This document shows positions 18,201 to 25,986 of a DNA stretch of 64,000 nt, in pieces (the stretch's first letter is position 1; each line of letters begins with the position of its first letter). Location of the stretch: assembly GCF_000813325.1 (NCBI RefSeq), contig NZ_BBQE01000002.1; one strand, written 5' to 3'. The DNA comes from Sulfurospirillum cavolei. GTDB taxonomy: Bacteria; Campylobacterota; Campylobacteria; Campylobacterales; Sulfurospirillaceae. The notes under the pieces are model-generated. The model worked only from the letters and a program-made list of their open reading frames with translations, searched no databases and was not told where the DNA came from. The position numbers were made by a program, and so were the translations under genes.

Positions 18201-19681
18201 CGCTGAACATGGCTAAAAGCCGCCATCGGCGTATCGTCGCCCATTGAACCGACACCTTCTTTGCCGTCTTTCATCATCGGCTCGATGACCATATTTTTTA
18301 CTTCTTGCGTAATGTTGAAATAGCGTTGCTCCAATTCCAAATTTTCACGCACGTAGTCGGTTGTTTTTGAAAAAGGAATATCGACGAACTCTTGAAGGTA
18401 CACAAGACCTTTGTTCAGCCACTCGGTATAGGTATTAGAGCTGGCAAGATAATCGTTGATATCGTCATTTTTCATAATTTTGCCGAATTTGAGGTCGAGC
18501 CCGATCATTTGACCGCTTTGTAAACGGCCTCTTTCAATAATGTTGTCTTCCTCAATATCTAAAACGCCGTACTCGCTTGAGATAATGATACGATCGTCTT
18601 TGGTAATAATATATTTTGCCGGACGCAATCCGTTGCGATCTAAAACACAGGCAATATGACGACCGTCGGTTAAAGAGATCGCGGCAGGTCCATCCCACGG
18701 CTCGAAATTAATGCTTGAAAATTCGTAAAACGCTCGAAGACCCGAATCCATATGCGGCGCATTTTGCCAAGGAGCAGGAATGAGCGAACGTACGGCTTTA
18801 AAAAAGTCAAATCCGTTGAGGAGCATAAACTCGAACATGTTATCCAAGCTGGCGCTATCGCTCACGTCGTTAGTCGTTAAAGGATACAATTTTTGTAACT
18901 CTTCGTCCGAGAAAACGCCGCTTTTCATACATTCTGTTTTCACTTGCGTGTTAAAGCGATTGGCGGAAATCGAATTGATCTCGCCGTTGTGCGCCAAAGT
19001 GCGAAAAGGTTGTGCCAATTTCCACTTCGGTAGCGTATTGGTTGAAAAACGTTGATGAAACAGTGCAAACGTCGCTTTAAAATCGACATCGCTTAAATCG
19101 GGGAAAAACGTCTTAATATAGGTCGGCATCACCAACCCTTTATACGAGATCACTTTGCTGGAAAAAGAGGCGATATAAAATTCACTCTCATGCGCCAATT
19201 TTTTTTCAACCGTTTTGCGCGTTAAATACAAAAGGGCTTCAAAACGTTTTGTCGCGACCAAAGAAGCGGACGTAACAAACGCTTGAACGATTTGAGGGAG
19301 CGAGTCGAGTGCTAATTTTCCCAATGCTTTGGTTTTAACGGGTACGTCTCGATAAAGAAGGACTTTGAGATCGTTTTGCTCACAGGTCTCTTCAAAAATA
19401 CGTTTTTGCTCTTGCGTATGCAGGAAAATCATTGCAACGGCAAATTGTTTGGGTAAATCCACTCCCAATTTGTGTGCTTCTTTTTTCATGAAGTCGACCG
19501 GCATCGAAAAAAGTAGACCGCTTCCGTCTCCGCTTTTTCCGTCCGCGGCAATTGCCCCTCGATGCATCATGCGCTCTAACGCCGTAATTGCATCTTCAAC
19601 ATTTTCATGGGTAGGAGTATTTTTAATATTTGCGATTAAACCGAAACCGCAATTGTCTTTAAATCCTCTTATTAGATCCAT
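15257..19681 (-). CDS. gltB: Glutamate synthase large subunit
   Basis: 1474 residues. The amidotransferase and FMN synthase subunit of GOGAT. The N-terminal Ntn domain should be processed just before Cys11 (KDN/CGFGLIAN), which becomes the nucleophile. MHRGAIAADGKSGDGSGLLFSMP confirms the domain in spaced form. The central and FMN barrel domains follow, with HHDIYSIEDLAQLIFD and ISGGDGGTGAAPLTSIK, then the 3Fe-4S region CNTNRSFG/CHLNRCSVGVAT, and the C-terminal beta-helix with GGVVAILGNTG. I chose the ATG at 19681, with AAAAGG about eight bases upstream and a normal short propeptide. Upstream in-frame TTG (19723) and ATG (19708) would add 9-14 residues and have poorer sites. Confidence 0.95.
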   Translation of the reverse strand: MDLIRGFKDNCGFGLIANIKNTPTHENVEDAITALERMMHRGAIAADGKSGDGSGLLFSMPVDFMKKEAHKLGVDLPKQFAVAMIFLHTQEQKRIFEETCEQNDLKVLLYRDVPVKTKALGKLALDSLPQIVQAFVTSASLVATKRFEALLYLTRKTVEKKLAHESEFYIASFSSKVISYKGLVMPTYIKTFFPDLSDVDFKATFALFHQRFSTNTLPKWKLAQPFRTLAHNGEINSISANRFNTQVKTECMKSGVFSDEELQKLYPLTTNDVSDSASLDNMFEFMLLNGFDFFKAVRSLIPAPWQNAPHMDSGLRAFYEFSSINFEPWDGPAAISLTDGRHIACVLDRNGLRPAKYIITKDDRIIISSEYGVLDIEEDNIIERGRLQSGQMIGLDLKFGKIMKNDDINDYLASSNTYTEWLNKGLVYLQEFVDIPFSKTTDYVRENLELEQRYFNITQEVKNMVIEPMMKDGKEGVGSMGDDTPMAAFSHVQRNFSDYFKQKFAQVTNPPIDPIREKVVMSLNTSFGEIRNILEESQEHAVRIKSISPIMMQEKFDILDSFGDKSKPRYKDEYKNRYFSTLFEDNLKGSLEDLAYDIAQAVKNEGVRIIFLDDRGMTSKLKPMPMIMVIGRVNQVLLDEGVRSLASIVAISAEAIDTHSCACMIGFGASAIYPYLLYATVLDECKKSDMGSYEIKTKLKNVNHAIGQGLLKVMSKMGIATIASYRNSALFDVLGLGSEVVQECFNGAISLIPGLCYEDIEERLARNHHKAYELNLSKKLFPLEIGGFYKYIDGQEYHDYHPQAIHAIHKATVTGEKKDFQEFTKLINNRGFKMIRDFFELKSDREPIAIEKVESKEAIFKRFATAAMSLGSISPEAHEALGEAMNRIGGMSNSGEGGEAPDRLKTNKNSKIKQIASGRFGVTPEYLRSATEIQIKVAQGAKPGEGGQLPGHKVTSLIASLRYTIPGVTLISPPPHHDIYSIEDLAQLIFDMKQINPDAIVTVKLVSTAGVGTIAAGVAKAYADKIIISGGDGGTGAAPLTSIKFAGNPWEIGLSEAHNALKANHLRDNVHLQTDGGLKTGLDVVKAALLGAESYAFGTLSLTIIGCKVLRVCHLNRCSVGVATQDEKLREHFVGTVDKLVNFFTLLAEDVREILAHLGYTRLEEIIGRSDLLHVIDDAFAKKFDFSSVLMRLEGPDMHSGKSNDPFDKNAFEKEILKEVYKVIENPDEKIVLHREICNTNRSFGTLISGEIAKFYGNKGLKDDSIVFRLNGVAGQSLGAFLANGLSINLKGTANDYVGKGMNGGKIVIAPKFQGRGYACAGNTCLYGATGGKLYVAGIVGERFCVRNSGAVSVVEGTGDHACEYMTGGVVAILGNTGVNFGAGMTGGVAFVYDETRDFIDKLNQELVIAERIDTDDMDEARHFLKRLLRTHINETASFRATQILEDFRHAVRDFWIVRPKDMTKVPLNPEQGD

Positions 19682-19909
19682 CTCACAAGCCTTTTGTGGA
19701 ATTTTCATCAAGTTTTTTGACAAATTTTAAGTTAAAAGCGACGGATATTACTCTAAAAATTATTAAATTTCAATTAACGACTATTTTATGGTGTTTTCAG
19801 AGTTTACATACCATAAATAATATAATTTTTCAATAAATTTAATATCTAAAATAAAATAATTAATTTTTATATTTAATAAAATTCAATTTTTGAGATGCTA
19901 AAATTGCTT

Positions 19910-20527
19910 ATGCAAGGTTATATCATCAACATTACGCGGGTTAAAGACGAAGATCTTATCGTCGTCGTTTTAACACACGATAGTATTAAGACCCTTTATC
20001 GTTTTTACGGCGCTCGCCATTCGACGATTCATTTGGGCTATAAAATCGATTTTGAATCTCTCGCATCGCTCAAGTCGACGATACCGCAACTACGTTCGGT
20101 ACTCCATTTAGGAACGCCTTGGAACATTCACCGTGAGCGAATGCTCGCATGGCAGGCATTCATTCGCCTTTTTTACCTGCACCTTAAAGATGTCGCTCTT
20201 ATCGATGCTTTTTATTTTGACCTGTTAGAATCTTGCGCCGATATTTGGCATAAGCAAAATCCTAAACGCATCGCCATTGAAGCGTATAGCAAACTTTTAC
20301 GATTTGAGGGACGATTGCACGATGATTTGATTTGTTTTAATTGTGAAGAACCGATCAAAGAGGATTTGACGCTGATTCGCGCTTTTTTACCTGCGCACAA
20401 GCATTGTGCATGGAATCAAACATTCGAACGCTTACATGTCAAAACCTTGTTTGAAGAACATAGCACGATAGCATTTGACGACGAGGAAGTCGAAAGCCTT
20501 TGGAAAATTATGCTTGAAGGGTTTTAA
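19910..20527 (+). CDS. recO: DNA repair protein RecO
   Basis: A 205-residue protein of the campylobacterial RecO type, an accessory factor that helps load RecA with RecR. The N-terminal OB-fold starts MQGYIINI, followed by KDEDLIVVVLTHD and YRFYGARHSTIHLGYKIDFE. The helical domain has RSVLHLG, QAFIRLFYLHLKD and the C-terminal FNCEEPI. I chose the ATG at 19910 because family members begin MQG. The ATG five codons upstream has no better ribosome site. The gene is divergent from gltB across a 228-bp A+T-rich spacer and converges on ttcA with a four-base stop overlap. A TTACATGTC copy encodes RLHVK. Confidence 0.88.
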   Translation: MQGYIINITRVKDEDLIVVVLTHDSIKTLYRFYGARHSTIHLGYKIDFESLASLKSTIPQLRSVLHLGTPWNIHRERMLAWQAFIRLFYLHLKDVALIDAFYFDLLESCADIWHKQNPKRIAIEAYSKLLRFEGRLHDDLICFNCEEPIKEDLTLIRAFLPAHKHCAWNQTFERLHVKTLFEEHSTIAFDDEEVESLWKIMLEGF

Positions 20528-21279
20528 CGATCCAAATAACGTTCATCGCAAAAGCTTGAAACCTGTAAGCTCTCAAACGCTTTTTTGAGGGAAACGAACA
20601 ATTCCGGATTTTCTTTTTCCATCGCCGCTAACATCTCTTTCGTTTTGGCACGCATCACGGGCATTTTGACGTCAAAGCGCATGGCAGGACATGCTTCATC
20701 GCCGATAACGGGCATACCGTGTTCTTTGGCGCATTCTCGCAATTGTCGCTCTCGCACGTGGATCAACGGACGAATCACGACCAGTCCGTTTTGCGCTTTA
20801 TAAATCGGAGGCATGGAACGCAGTGCTCCGTTATAGGAAAAATTCATAAAAAAGCTCTCCGCCGCATCGTCCAAATGGTGAGCTAACGCTAATTTCGCGT
20901 AACCGTGATTCAATGCGTACGTATACAAAGCTCCGCGTCGCATACGGGAAAAAAAGCTGCAAAACGAAGAATTGGAACGAATCTTCTCCTGTGCTAGCTC
21001 AAAAATCGACGTATCGACGATTTCGTGATCGATTTCATGCTCTAAACAATGCGCATGTAAGGTCTGAAGGTCTTCGCCCATACCGTAAGCGATCGTCACG
21101 GCTTTAAACTCGAAATGAAAAGGTGCAACGCGTTGCATATGTTTTAAAATATGCGCCAACGTAAGGGAATCTTTCCCCCCGCTGAGCCCTAGAAGCAGTT
21201 TATCGTTTTCTTGAATTAAGCCGTAATGCGCATTCGTACGCCCTACGACGCGTAAAAGACGTTTACTGAGCTCTATCAT
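20524..21279 (-). CDS. ttcA: TtcA-family tRNA thiolation protein (variant cysteines)
   Basis: A 251-residue PP-loop ATPase. GLSGGKDSLTLAHIL (about residues 31-45) is the ATP-binding loop, and LALAHHLDDAAESFFMN and MPPIYKAQNGLVVIRPL match the TtcA family, which makes 2-thiocytidine at position 32 of tRNA. TtcA of E. coli holds a [4Fe-4S] cluster with a CxxC pair (Cys122/Cys125) and Cys222. Here the first site reads FCSFFSRMRRG, so the second Cys is Phe. A Cys remains in DEACPAMRFD. The ligand set is therefore altered. The start overlaps mtnN by four bases. Confidence 0.85.
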   Translation of the reverse strand: MIELSKRLLRVVGRTNAHYGLIQENDKLLLGLSGGKDSLTLAHILKHMQRVAPFHFEFKAVTIAYGMGEDLQTLHAHCLEHEIDHEIVDTSIFELAQEKIRSNSSFCSFFSRMRRGALYTYALNHGYAKLALAHHLDDAAESFFMNFSYNGALRSMPPIYKAQNGLVVIRPLIHVRERQLRECAKEHGMPVIGDEACPAMRFDVKMPVMRAKTKEMLAAMEKENPELFVSLKKAFESLQVSSFCDERYLDR

Positions 21280-21968
21280 CGTTTTAATTCGTCCAACATC
21301 GCCAAAATCAATTTTGCACTCTCTTGCGCGGAACTGACCAAGAATTCGTCAAAACTAAAACCTGCATCCATATCGGCGGCATCGCTAATCGCTCTAAAGA
21401 CACAAAAAGGTACATGAAGCGCATCGCAGACAACCGCAACGGATGCCCCTTCCATTTCGGTAGCATCGGCTTGAAACGTAGAGCGTATCCACTCTTTTTT
21501 CGTAGAATCGCAAATAAACTGATCACCCGTAGCAATAATGCCTTCAACCAGCTTTAACCCTTGCGCTTTTGCAACTTTATGCGCGATGTGAACTAAAGTT
21601 TCATCGGTTTGTACGTAAACGCAACCCTCCGGAATATACCCGAAAGGATGCCCGAAAGCCGATATATCGACATCGTGTTGCGCTAGTCGGGTCGCGACAA
21701 CCAAATCGCCGACTTTTAACGTCGGATTGAGCGCGCCTGCAACACCTGAAAAGAGCAATTTTTCGGCACCGAATTTTTCGATTAACGTTGAAGCCGTCAA
21801 ACTGGCATTGACCTTACCGATTTTACTGTACGCGATAATGAGCTCTAGCCCTTGATAGGATGCTTTATAATAACGATTGTTTGCATATTCGATCGTTTCG
21901 TAAGTTTTAAAAAACTCCAAAAGAGGCGTTATTTCTTCGTACATTGCACCCATAATCGCTATTTTCAT
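21276..21968 (-). CDS. mtnN: 5'-methylthioadenosine/S-adenosylhomocysteine nucleosidase
   Basis: A 230-residue enzyme that cleaves MTA, SAH and, in this phylum, possibly 6-amino-6-deoxyfutalosine in menaquinone synthesis (known for the Helicobacter and Campylobacter enzymes). Motifs are MKIAIMGAMYEEITPLLEF, IIAYSKIGKVNASLTAS, LLFSGVAGALNPTLKVGDLVV, the nucleoside-binding DATEMEGASVA and the catalytic Asp in FRAISDAADMD. It overlaps ttcA and fabD by four bases each, so all three form a tightly coupled operon, an order also found in C. jejuni (Cj0116-Cj0118, from memory). Confidence 0.95.
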   Translation of the reverse strand: MKIAIMGAMYEEITPLLEFFKTYETIEYANNRYYKASYQGLELIIAYSKIGKVNASLTASTLIEKFGAEKLLFSGVAGALNPTLKVGDLVVATRLAQHDVDISAFGHPFGYIPEGCVYVQTDETLVHIAHKVAKAQGLKLVEGIIATGDQFICDSTKKEWIRSTFQADATEMEGASVAVVCDALHVPFCVFRAISDAADMDAGFSFDEFLVSSAQESAKLILAMLDELKR

Positions 21969-22900
21969 GCATTTTCCTTTGTAAGCAAAGTATACACTTC
22001 GTCTAAACTGCTTCTATCGACGATACTGTGCGTCGGTTTTTGCGAAATACGTTTATTAAGCCCTTTGAGTACCGTACCGCCGAATTCGATAAAACAATCC
22101 GCATCGTTTTCTACATGTAAGATTGATTGTTTGTATTTGACGGGAGAGACGAGTTGTTCGCACAGCAATTGCTCGGCCTTTTCTTTCGTGTTGTACGCTT
22201 GTGCCGTAACGTTGGAGATAATCGGCGCATGAAACGTTTCATGCAACCATTGGCCTAAATACTGCTTCAACATCGGCTGCGCGGATGAAAGCATCGGGCA
22301 ATGGCTCGCTACGGACATCGCAAGGACGACGGCCTTTTTAGCACCGGCTTCTTTAAAAAGAGGTTCGATAGAGATTAAATCCTCTTTATTACCGGCAATA
22401 ACGATTTGCCCGTCTCCGTTATAATTTGCCGTCCAAACCTTTTTACCGTTCAATTGCATTTGACGGGTTAAAGATTCGACCGTTGCATCGTCAAGACCCA
22501 AAAGTGCCATCATACCGGCATTTTGATCTTTGCATGCCTCTTTCATTAATAATCCGCGCTGATGAACAAGCTCAATCGCATCTAAATAATCCATCGCACC
22601 AGAAGCACTCAAAGCACTAAATTCACCTAAGGAATGCCCTAAAAATGAAACGGGCGTTTGAGAAAAACGTTCGGCAAACAGACGATACGCCATCAAACTG
22701 ACCAGTAAAATTGCGGGCTGCGTAAATTCCGTTTGCTCCAATCGATCGTTTTCTTCAAACAGCAACTGTGCCATATTAAAACCTAAACGTTCGCTTGAAG
22801 CTTCAACCATCTCTTTCGCTAGCGTAGAATGATCGTAAAAATCTTTGCCCATACCGACTTTTTGGCTTCCCTGACCGGGAAATATTCCTATATACTTCAT
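21965..22900 (-). CDS. fabD: Malonyl-CoA:ACP transacylase
   Basis: 311 residues. It loads malonyl groups onto acyl carrier protein for fatty-acid synthesis. Motifs are IFPGQGSQKVGMG at the N-terminus, the nucleophile elbow LGHSLGEFSALSA (Ser about residue 90), MASVASHCPML-like catalytic His region (LAMSVASHCPML) and a C-terminal CFIEFGGTVLKGL. Two ATGs are adjacent. I chose the second (22900), which is six bases after AAGG, while the first is only three. A full TTACATGTAA palindrome (22911-22920) overlaps the leader just upstream. Confidence 0.95.
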   Translation of the reverse strand: MKYIGIFPGQGSQKVGMGKDFYDHSTLAKEMVEASSERLGFNMAQLLFEENDRLEQTEFTQPAILLVSLMAYRLFAERFSQTPVSFLGHSLGEFSALSASGAMDYLDAIELVHQRGLLMKEACKDQNAGMMALLGLDDATVESLTRQMQLNGKKVWTANYNGDGQIVIAGNKEDLISIEPLFKEAGAKKAVVLAMSVASHCPMLSSAQPMLKQYLGQWLHETFHAPIISNVTAQAYNTKEKAEQLLCEQLVSPVKYKQSILHVENDADCFIEFGGTVLKGLNKRISQKPTHSIVDRSSLDEVYTLLTKENA

Positions 22901-22949
22901 CATATACCTTTTACATGTAAGGAAAATATATCCTATACACTCTCATTTT

Positions 22950-23714
22950 TTAGTCTATTTTTAATTGGTCTTTGTAGTCGTTAATTTTTTTTCGTAGCGT
23001 ATTGCGATTGAGTCCAAATTTTTCGCTAATCGCCAGTTGCGATCCAAACTTGGCATAGCCGCTTTTAATCATCGGGACGTCAAATAAATAGAGTAAGTCG
23101 CGATAATCGTTTCGACCGCCGATACGTTGCATCAAAAAACGTTCCATCATCGTCAAGATTTCCGCTTCGCCGAAAGAGTTCATCAAATAGGCATTGTAAA
23201 CGGAACGTTTGAGAGAGTAACAGTTTTTACTTAAATCCGGAACGATCTCTTCTAAGATAGGCATTTCGCTTGCTTCGCCGTCAAAAGTCGCCTGCGCTTC
23301 AAGCGCAAATTTTTCAATCAGGGCAGTCACGTCTTCAAGACGTTCTCTTAAAGGCGGTAAAACGATTTTGAGGCTAAAAAATTCGTCCATGAGCGTCTCG
23401 CTGAGTATCACGTTCGATGTACCGATAATACGTGTTTTATGGACGTCTAGTGCCACTTTTAATTTTTTATAATTGGTTATTTTATGAAAGTTTTTTACAA
23501 TAAGGCTCGAATGCGTTTCGATTAAAGCTAACAACTCGTTAAAAGAGGTCGCATCGACAACGGGAGCCGCAATGATATGTTGCGCTAGTGTCTGTTTCCC
23601 TACACCTTTTTCACCGAGAATAAGAGCATTAATGGTGACGCTTTTGAGTAAATTTGCAGATTTAAGAGCCTCCATGGAGGCTCTAGATTTTGCTATAAAG
23701 TTAGTGCGATCCAC
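22950..23714 (-). CDS. Degenerate NtrC-type AAA+ protein with Fis-like HTH
   Basis: About 254 residues. FIAKSRASMEALKSANLL followed by NALILGEKGVGKQTLAQHI matches the start of sigma-54 activator AAA+ domains with a good Walker A. LKIVLPPLRERLEDVTALIEKF is the standard later block. The C-terminus KFGLNRNTLRKKINDYKDQ is a Fis-type helix-turn-helix. The segment between Walker A and the sensor region is very short: no GAFTGA loop is present and the Walker B acidic pair is replaced (SLIVKNFHK). It is therefore unlikely to activate sigma-54 polymerase. The start is uncertain. I chose GTG 23714, which keeps the domain whole and overlaps slyD. The ATG at 23675 lies inside a palindrome. Confidence 0.7.
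   Translation of the reverse strand: MDRTNFIAKSRASMEALKSANLLKSVTINALILGEKGVGKQTLAQHIIAAPVVDATSFNELLALIETHSSLIVKNFHKITNYKKLKVALDVHKTRIIGTSNVILSETLMDEFFSLKIVLPPLRERLEDVTALIEKFALEAQATFDGEASEMPILEEIVPDLSKNCYSLKRSVYNAYLMNSFGEAEILTMMERFLMQRIGGRNDYRDLLYLFDVPMIKSGYAKFGSQLAISEKFGLNRNTLRKKINDYKDQLKID
23665..23684. repeat. Perfect 20-bp palindrome after slyD
   Basis: AGAGCCTCCATGGAGGCTCT is an exact inverted repeat 17 bases beyond the slyD stop. On the plus strand it is followed by AGATTTTG. It covers an in-frame ATG of the NtrC-like gene. It could be a weak terminator of slyD transcription or fold over that ATG in the mRNA. Neither is shown. Confidence 0.6.
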
Positions 23715-24318
23715 AACAACCGCCACCGTGAGAGTGACTTTCACCGCCGCAGCATCCGCCTTCGCCGTGTTCATGACCGTGGCCGCCGCAACATTCATCG
23801 TCATCGTGGTCATGAGAACCGCATCCGCCGGAACCGCATCCGCAGCTGTGCGCTTGACCGACGTAACCGTTTGCTAATTCATCGGCAGTTGCCTCTCTGA
23901 CTTCTGCTACGGTAATTGCAAATAAAAGGTCTTGTCCCGCTAAAGGGTGATTAAAATCAATTTCTACGGTTTCGTCGTTAAAACTTTTCACAATCACTTG
24001 TACCGTTTCGCCGTGTTCACCTTGTCCATAAAGCGTCATACCGACGTTTAGTTCAAGTCCTGCGAATTGCTCTTTTGGGAGCGTTTGAACGGCATTTTCA
24101 TCGTAAACACCGTATGCATCGGCTGCAGCAACTTCTATGTTAGCACTCTCGCCGGCTTTTAAACCTTTAATTTTTTCTTCTAACCCTGGAATAATTTGAC
24201 CTTTTCCAACGATAAAAGAAAGGGGGGCACCTTGAAGGTTACTATCCAAAATCTCGCCATTATCAACACTTTTTAGTTCATAATGAATTGAGACTACTTG
24301 ATTATCTTGAATACTCAT
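23701..24318 (-). CDS. slyD: FKBP-type peptidyl-prolyl isomerase SlyD
   Basis: A 205-residue chaperone and prolyl isomerase with a metal-binding tail. The FKBP core is visible (VSIHYELKSVDNGEILDSN, LSFIVGKGQIIPGLEEKIKG, VDFNHPLAGQDLLF-like EIDFNHPLAGQDLLFAI), with the insert-in-flap domain between. The last 55 residues are extremely rich in His, Cys, Gly, Asp and Glu (CGCGSGGCGSHDHDDDEC, then repeated CCGG and HSHGGGCCGSH), fitting nickel or zinc storage or delivery to hydrogenase or urease as known for SlyD. I chose the ATG at 24318, with AAGGGAG seven bases upstream. Its 3' end overlaps the next gene if that uses GTG 23714. Confidence 0.94.
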   Translation of the reverse strand: MSIQDNQVVSIHYELKSVDNGEILDSNLQGAPLSFIVGKGQIIPGLEEKIKGLKAGESANIEVAAADAYGVYDENAVQTLPKEQFAGLELNVGMTLYGQGEHGETVQVIVKSFNDETVEIDFNHPLAGQDLLFAITVAEVREATADELANGYVGQAHSCGCGSGGCGSHDHDDDECCGGHGHEHGEGGCCGGESHSHGGGCCGSH

Positions 24319-24347
24319 AATTTCTCCCTTAATTCTAATAACGGCTG

Positions 24348-24353
24348 ATTGTA
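24348..24353 (-). promoter_or_regulatory. Extended -10 element before slyD
   Basis: On the minus strand TATGCTACAATCAG contains TGC-TACAAT, an extended -10, 30 bp before the slyD ATG and after the end of ybgF. The A+T-rich DNA upstream fits campylobacterial sigma-70 promoters. Confidence 0.5.
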
Positions 24354-24431
24354 GCATAAATTAGTTTTATATGCCCTTAGAAGAGTAGACGAATAGGTTA
24401 TTTTTTAAACAATGAATTGATTAAAAAAACG

Positions 24432-25406
24432 TTATTTGACGCTTTTTGCTTCAGGAGAGGTAGGATAGTTTTCTTTCAGTGCTTTATAAAAACTTTGCGC
24501 TTCTTTACCTTTGCCGAGTTTATCGAAAGAAGAACCCGTGTGATACAATAAAGTCGGTATATAAGCGGCTTTGTCATGCAAGGCAATGCTTGCTTTGTAG
24601 TATTCGATCGCACCGGAATAGGCTTTTTGGGTATATGCAATTTCGCCTAGCGTAAAATTGACTTTTGCCGGCTTATAATTCCTATTGAGCAATTCTTTGT
24701 AATAAGTTTGTGCATCGTTATAAGATTTTTTTGCATACAAATCGTCGGCTTCTTTGAGCAACGTCGCACTATCTTTGCCCGCTAATGCTTTCGCAGAAAC
24801 AGCAGCCGCAACATCGTTTGAAGTCTCTTTTTTAGGAGTTTCATTGGTTGTAGGTGCTACCTTTGAAGAGGATTTGTTGCCGTGCACTTCATTGGCTAGC
24901 TGATCAAATTTTTCTTTCGGAACGTAATTTTTATTAATTGAATCAATTAAAGAGCCCAATTCGCTGACGACGGTTTTAATTTTTTCCTGATTTTCATTTT
25001 GAATTCTTCGACTCTCTTCCACATACTCTTTAATGCCTTGAAGCTTTTGATTTTCTTCTTCAAGCTTGCGTATACGCTCATCTTGTTTGGCAATTTTCGT
25101 TTCATAGCTATCCATGACAGAGCGCAAAATTTCATATTGTTCCGCATTATTAGCATTATTATTGCCGCTAAAGACAGCAGTAGACTTTGATGAAGAAGGT
25201 GTCGGAGCTGTCTTTTCCGTTCTTTGCGTATTAGAAGGAGTTACAACATCGGAAGACGTAATACTATATGTTGAGTTGTTCACCGAAGAACTAGAAGTAG
25301 CACTTGGGCTAGAAGAGGAATCATAACTTCCGAAAGCGGAGGGTTCGCTCGCTAGCGCTACTACGGGTAGTAGTGCTAGCGAATATAAAAGAATCTGTTT
25401 TTTCAT
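24432..25406 (-). CDS. ybgF: Tol-Pal system protein YbgF/CpoB
   Basis: A 324-residue periplasmic protein that links Tol-Pal constriction with septal peptidoglycan synthesis in E. coli. A signal peptide is visible (MKKQILLYSLALLPVVALASE). A Ser/Thr-rich low-complexity stretch (about residues 22-80) is followed by a coiled coil (SYETKIAKQDERIRKLEEEN) and a C-terminal TPR array from about residue 208 (ADDLYAKKSYNDAQTYYKEL, AYSGAIEYYKASIAL, GKEAQSFYKALKENYPTS). The long Ser-rich segment is more extensive than in E. coli. It lies 11 bp after pal. Confidence 0.92.
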   Translation of the reverse strand: MKKQILLYSLALLPVVALASEPSAFGSYDSSSSPSATSSSSVNNSTYSITSSDVVTPSNTQRTEKTAPTPSSSKSTAVFSGNNNANNAEQYEILRSVMDSYETKIAKQDERIRKLEEENQKLQGIKEYVEESRRIQNENQEKIKTVVSELGSLIDSINKNYVPKEKFDQLANEVHGNKSSSKVAPTTNETPKKETSNDVAAAVSAKALAGKDSATLLKEADDLYAKKSYNDAQTYYKELLNRNYKPAKVNFTLGEIAYTQKAYSGAIEYYKASIALHDKAAYIPTLLYHTGSSFDKLGKGKEAQSFYKALKENYPTSPEAKSVK

Positions 25407-25417
25407 TCAAGCAGAAA

Positions 25418-25921
25418 TTATGGAAGTACTTTGAATTCTGCTCTTCTGTTTTGTGCCCAACAATCTTTGTTGTGCTCGCTGCACGCAGGATTGCTCTCAC
25501 CGTAACTAACAACGGTAATTCTGTCTGCAACCATACCTTTAGCAACTAAACCGTCTTTAACGCTTTTTGCTCTTTTAAGACCAAGTGCGTAGTTGTATTC
25601 GTCTGTACCGAATTCGTCGCAGTTACCTTCGACTTTGATTGAAAAGCTTTTAGCTTCAGCTGAATTGAACAATGCAGCATTTGCATCGATGTTTGCTTGT
25701 TGATCTTTTCTGATGTTGTATTTGTCAAAATCAAAATAGATTTTTTTAGAGTTAGCCTCTAAAGAAGCAATCAATTTTTGAAGAGCACTCATACCGTCGT
25801 TAACTGCTGCACCTTTTGTGTCGCCAGAGCTTTTAGTCATATCGACTTCTGGACTTTTTTGGCTACAACCTGTTAAAACCAAAACCGCTACCGCTAAGCT
25901 TGTTAAAGCTAATTTACCCAT
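25418..25921 (-). CDS. pal: Peptidoglycan-associated lipoprotein Pal
   Basis: A 167-residue outer-membrane lipoprotein. The signal peptide ends in the lipobox LTGC, giving lipidated Cys19. The OmpA-like domain has IYFDFDKYNIRKDQQANIDANA, VEGNCDEFGTDEYNYALGLKRA with the diaminopimelate-binding Asp/Arg positions, VVSYGESNPAC and a final QNRRAEF. It anchors the outer membrane to peptidoglycan and binds TolB. It corresponds to Omp18 (Cj0113) of C. jejuni. It is 65 bp after tolB, and the A+T-rich gap could hold its own promoter. Confidence 0.97.
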   Translation of the reverse strand: MGKLALTSLAVAVLVLTGCSQKSPEVDMTKSSGDTKGAAVNDGMSALQKLIASLEANSKKIYFDFDKYNIRKDQQANIDANAALFNSAEAKSFSIKVEGNCDEFGTDEYNYALGLKRAKSVKDGLVAKGMVADRITVVSYGESNPACSEHNKDCWAQNRRAEFKVLP

Positions 25922-25986
25922 TATTAGATCCTTTGTAAAAGTTCAATTTTAAAAACTTCGGAATTATAGCATATTTTTTTAAAAAA

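Noticed and set aside
19682..19909. Riboswitch or small RNA in the gltB-recO spacer
   Set aside because: The 228 bp are strongly A+T-rich without stable stems or a recognisable aptamer. It is probably only a divergent promoter region.
23714..23813. N-terminal extension of the NtrC-like ORF
   Set aside because: This part is the slyD His/Cys-rich tail read in another frame (Ala/Thr/Val-rich), so the true start is later.
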